From the NCBI GenBank assembly GCA_050014415.1, contig JBEKDJ010000266.1, positions 1-8,348 on the forward strand: 8,348 nt of DNA. The letters are read 5' to 3'. The position numbers and the translations under genes are program-made. Numbering within the stretch: position 1 is the stretch's first letter; each line of letters opens with the position of its first letter. This DNA comes from JBEKDJ01 sp050014415. Lineage in GTDB: Bacteria; Desulfobacterota; BSN033; UBA1163. Shown in pieces: positions 6,638-8,348 of the stretch. A model generated the notes under the pieces. The model saw only the letters and a program-made list of their open reading frames with translations, was not told the DNA's origin and made no database searches.

Positions 6638-7444
6638 TCAACCCTTAAGCGACATAGCTCCGGCGTCTACGACGGCGCTGCCGCCATCTATGACAAGGAC
6701 AGCGCCTGTCATAAAGGACGATTCATCACTCGCCAGGTAAGCACACAAAGGTGCGATCTCCTCAGGTTTGGCTGCCTTTCCAAGGGGGAGATCCCTAGCT
6801 ACCCTTGCATAGGCACCCTCCCGGTCCGTATTAAGCAACGGTGCCAGTCGGTCTAACCCCTCATCGCTCATCGGGGTACGCACCCAGCCAGGACACACCA
6901 CATTACACCGTATTCCCTTGGGTCCATAGTCTACGGCCGCCTGCTGGGTGAGCATGATGAGTCCTGCCTTGGAGGTGCAGTAGGCCACACTTGTGGGAGG
7001 GCATCTAAGGCCCCCAAGGGAAGCAATATTAATGATGGAGCCTCCACCGGATTTCATCATATGTGGGATGGCTTCCCGCATCATGAGAAATGGACCCGTC
7101 AGGTTTACCCCCAGAACTTCTCCCCACTGAGCCGGATTGACATCGGTTACGGCCCCTGAAGAGTTGATGGCCGCACTGTTCACAAGGATGTGGAGCTTGC
7201 CTTCTAAGGTGAGGGCCGTGCGGATCATGCGCTCCACATCAGTCGCATTACTGACATCACCTAAACAAGTCGTTACGGATTCTTTCGGGAGACTCTTGGC
7301 AACTGCTTCAAGAGGGGCCTTTCTCCGGTCGACTATGCAAACGCGAGCACCCTCTTCAACAAAACGTCTGACAATGGCAGCGCCGATTCCACTTCCTCCA
7401 CCGGTGACAAGGGCCGTTTTGTTTTCTAACCGTCTCATATTCAT
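6638..7444 (-). CDS. Short-chain dehydrogenase/reductase (SDR), NAD(P)-dependent
   Basis: This 268-residue classical SDR is a cytoplasmic oxidoreductase of hydroxy/keto groups. The cofactor motif T-G-G-G-S-G-I-G is at 14-21, and Asp39 at the end of the second beta strand favours NAD(H). The stabilising motif is N-S-A-A (89-92) rather than N-N-A-G. The catalytic residues are Asn114, Ser142, Tyr155 and Lys159 (Y-C-T-S-K), and the C-terminal M-T-G-A-V-L-V-I-D-G-G (245-255) is standard. The frame is open back to an ATG at 7498, but that start falls in the loop of a hairpin element. The ATG at 7444 has GAGGTG six bases upstream and gives the usual SDR N-terminus, so I use it. It is the first gene of the leftward cluster and probably oxidises a 3-hydroxyacyl-CoA (inference); a general alcohol or ketone substrate is equally allowed by the sequence. 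Confidence 0.9.
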   Translation of the reverse strand: MNMRRLENKTALVTGGGSGIGAAIVRRFVEEGARVCIVDRRKAPLEAVAKSLPKESVTTCLGDVSNATDVERMIRTALTLEGKLHILVNSAAINSSGAVTDVNPAQWGEVLGVNLTGPFLMMREAIPHMMKSGGGSIINIASLGGLRCPPTSVAYCTSKAGLIMLTQQAAVDYGPKGIRCNVVCPGWVRTPMSDEGLDRLAPLLNTDREGAYARVARDLPLGKAAKPEEIAPLCAYLASDESSFMTGAVLVIDGGSAVVDAGAMSLKG

Positions 7445-7450
7445 TGTTTT

Positions 7451-7456
7451 CACCTC
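7451..7456 (-). promoter_or_regulatory. Ribosome binding site deciding the SDR start
   Basis: GAGGTG on the minus strand ends six bases before the ATG at 7444. The longer frame starting at 7498 has no such site and begins inside a hairpin loop, so this site decides the start. Confidence 0.7.
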
Positions 7457-7475
7457 GCTTGGTTCATGGTCGTCT

Positions 7476-7578
7476 ACCCCGTTAGAAAGCCCCAGCATTT
7501 ATGCTGGGGATGTTAGGAATAGAAAGCGTCAAATCCTTATTGAGGGTAGGGTCAAAGCCCTGCCCTTTCTAACGGGGT
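7476..7578. repeat. Compact 103-base palindromic element with two internal hairpins
   Basis: The element is bounded by a perfect 14-base inverted repeat, ACCCCGTTAGAAAG (7476-7489) and CTTTCTAACGGGGT (7565-7578). Inside are two stem-loops. CCCCAGCA (7490-7497) and TGCTGGGG (7502-7509) close a TTTA loop. GGGTAGGG (7544-7551) and CCCTGCCC (7558-7565) close a six-base loop with one G-U pair. Together they fold as a three-way junction. It carries no gene. It may be a MITE-like or IS200/IS605-derived end sequence, or a structured leader, because it lies 31 bases upstream of the SDR start on the transcribed side. Confidence 0.65.
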
Positions 7579-7934
7579 CTACTTCACCCACTCAGTTGGG
7601 ACTTGATCCCTAATCTAATAATTATTGCCTCCATTACCTCGACACATGATGCCGATGACTTACAAAACGTATCAATGAAAATTGAAAGCCTAAGGGAGCC
7701 TCCACCAATAAGTAATAGTGAATAAGTTAAAGCGTTCTCTTTGGAATGACAAAAAACTTTTTTTTAACGTGTTGAATATATGAAAAAGAGAATGGTATGT
7801 CAAGAGAAACCAACCACAAGACATAGTAGCGCTTTCTTCAGTTTCTTCATCCTTCTGAATCACCCTGGCCCATTCTCCTTCTTATTTGCACATGGGAGTT
7901 TATGGCCGGATAATACCAAACTTTTCATCAACAC
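7579..7934. other. Divergent intergenic region, left and middle part
   Basis: No open frame with a ribosome binding site is visible on either strand. The region is AT-rich, with an A6-C-T8 tract near 7750-7764 that could form an A/T hairpin or bend DNA. For the minus strand, TTGTCA just beyond that tract resembles a -35 box for the SDR transcript, but the bases 17 downstream (TAACTT) are a poor -10 match. The promoter of the leftward cluster must probably lie here or beyond. Confidence 0.4.
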
Positions 7935-7963
7935 TTTACGTAAATAATAAAAAGTGCTATAAA
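7935..7963 (+). promoter_or_regulatory. Likely sigma-70 promoter of the Fe-alcohol dehydrogenase gene, with overlapping palindrome
   Basis: TTTACG (7935-7940) and TATAAA (7958-7963) are separated by exactly 17 bases. A second TATAAA follows at 7969-7974. The -35 box is the left half of the perfect palindrome TTTACGTAAA (7935-7944), a plausible operator. The start of transcription would be near 7970, leaving an untranslated leader of about 80 bases before the ATG at 8049. Confidence 0.45.
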
Positions 7964-8036
7964 GGTACTATAAAAATAAAGTCTTATGCTCAAACCTCCG
8001 TGACTGATTAGTAAAAAAAAACGGAAAGAGTTCGAA

Positions 8037-8041
8037 AGGAG
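8037..8041 (+). promoter_or_regulatory. Ribosome binding site of the Fe-alcohol dehydrogenase gene
   Basis: AGGAG is followed by seven adenines and then the ATG at 8049, ideal spacing that fixes the start of the partial gene. Confidence 0.75.
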
Positions 8042-8048
8042 AAAAAAA

Positions 8049-8348
8049 ATGATTAACAAACAGATCTCTCAATTTCCTATCAACTATATCAACCCATTCG
8101 TGATAGGGAAGGTTGCCTTTGGTTGGGGAGCCCATGAGACGGTGGCAGATGGATGTAAGGCAGCAGGTATTAAGAAGTCTCTGATTGTTACCACAGGTCT
8201 CAAGGGAACCGGGATTGTGGAGGAAATCAAAGGAATCTTAAACCATAACGGAATCTCCACAGAAATCTATGACAAGGTAACCTCTAATCCGAAAGATTAC
8301 GAGGTCACGGAAGCCTATAAGATTTTCATGGATACCCAGTGTGATGGA
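8049..8348 (+). CDS. Iron-containing alcohol dehydrogenase, N-terminal part (cut by window edge)
   Basis: Exactly 100 codons are visible, beginning M-I-N-K-Q-I and running off the window end. The sequence matches the N-terminal nucleotide-binding half of group III iron-dependent alcohol dehydrogenases. It has I-G-K-V-A-F-G-W-G-A (19-28), then K-K-S-L-I-V-T-T-G (42-50), G-I-V-E-E-I (55-60) and S-N-P (79-81), and ends at Q-C-D-G just before the expected G-G-G-S motif. The iron ligands (Asp and His residues) lie in the unseen C-terminal domain. These enzymes interconvert alcohols and aldehydes with NAD(P)H. It is divergent from the SDR gene across 604 bases, with its own promoter and ribosome binding site, so it belongs to a separate transcript. 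A link to the acyl-CoA pathway is possible but unproven. Confidence 0.88.
   Translation, partial: MINKQISQFPINYINPFVIGKVAFGWGAHETVADGCKAAGIKKSLIVTTGLKGTGIVEEIKGILNHNGISTEIYDKVTSNPKDYEVTEAYKIFMDTQCDG

Noticed and set aside
7445..7498. Upstream extension of the SDR reading frame to an ATG at 7498
   Set aside because: The extra 18 codons cross the hairpin element, lack a Shine-Dalgarno and are not SDR-like; the ATG at 7444 has a good site.
7741..7765. A6-C-T8 tract considered as an intrinsic terminator
   Set aside because: The stem would be A/T only, with no GC-rich part, and no gene ends nearby on either strand.

Overview
The window looks like a catabolic gene cluster from an anaerobic or facultatively anaerobic bacterium. 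The gene set (acyl-CoA ligase, short-chain dehydrogenase, SCP2-type thiolase with an HMG-CoA-synthase-like/DUF35 protein, methylmalonyl-CoA-epimerase-like VOC proteins, a MaoC-type dehydratase and an iron-dependent alcohol dehydrogenase), the moderate GC content and the Shine-Dalgarno-led tandem genes are all common in Desulfobacterota and related acid- or aromatic-degrading lineages. That placement is an inference; no rRNA or marker gene is present.

Layout: almost everything reads on the minus strand, from right to left. The order is SDR oxidoreductase (7444-6638), a 513-base spacer, AMP-forming acyl-CoA ligase (6124-4529), VOC/epimerase-like protein (4310-3906), HMG-CoA-synthase-like protein fused to a DUF35 domain (3775-2351), SCP2-type thiolase (2321-1155), a decayed second VOC gene (about 1004-627), and the N-terminal part of a MaoC/FAS1-like dehydratase (362-1, cut by the window edge). 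On the right a divergent gene starts on the plus strand: an iron-containing alcohol dehydrogenase (8049 to the window end, also cut). The roughly 600-base divergent spacer holds a compact 103-base hairpin-rich element just upstream of the SDR gene and a plausible promoter for the dehydrogenase.

How the genes could work together (inference): the ligase makes an acyl-CoA, the MaoC protein hydrates an enoyl-CoA, the SDR oxidises the hydroxyacyl-CoA, and the thiolase with its DUF35 partner cleaves the resulting 3-oxoacyl-CoA. The VOC protein may epimerise a 2-branched acyl-CoA. The adjacent thiolase and HMGS-like/DUF35 proteins resemble the archaeal thiolase/HMG-CoA-synthase/DUF35 channelling complex and BbsAB of anaerobic toluene degradation. 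However, the HMGS-like domain appears to lack the Glu/Cys/His catalytic set, so it is not expected to be a genuine HMG-CoA synthase.

Signs of decay cluster at the left. One VOC copy is a pseudogene, the thiolase lacks about ten residues beside its active-site His motif, and an inverted partial duplication lies between them.
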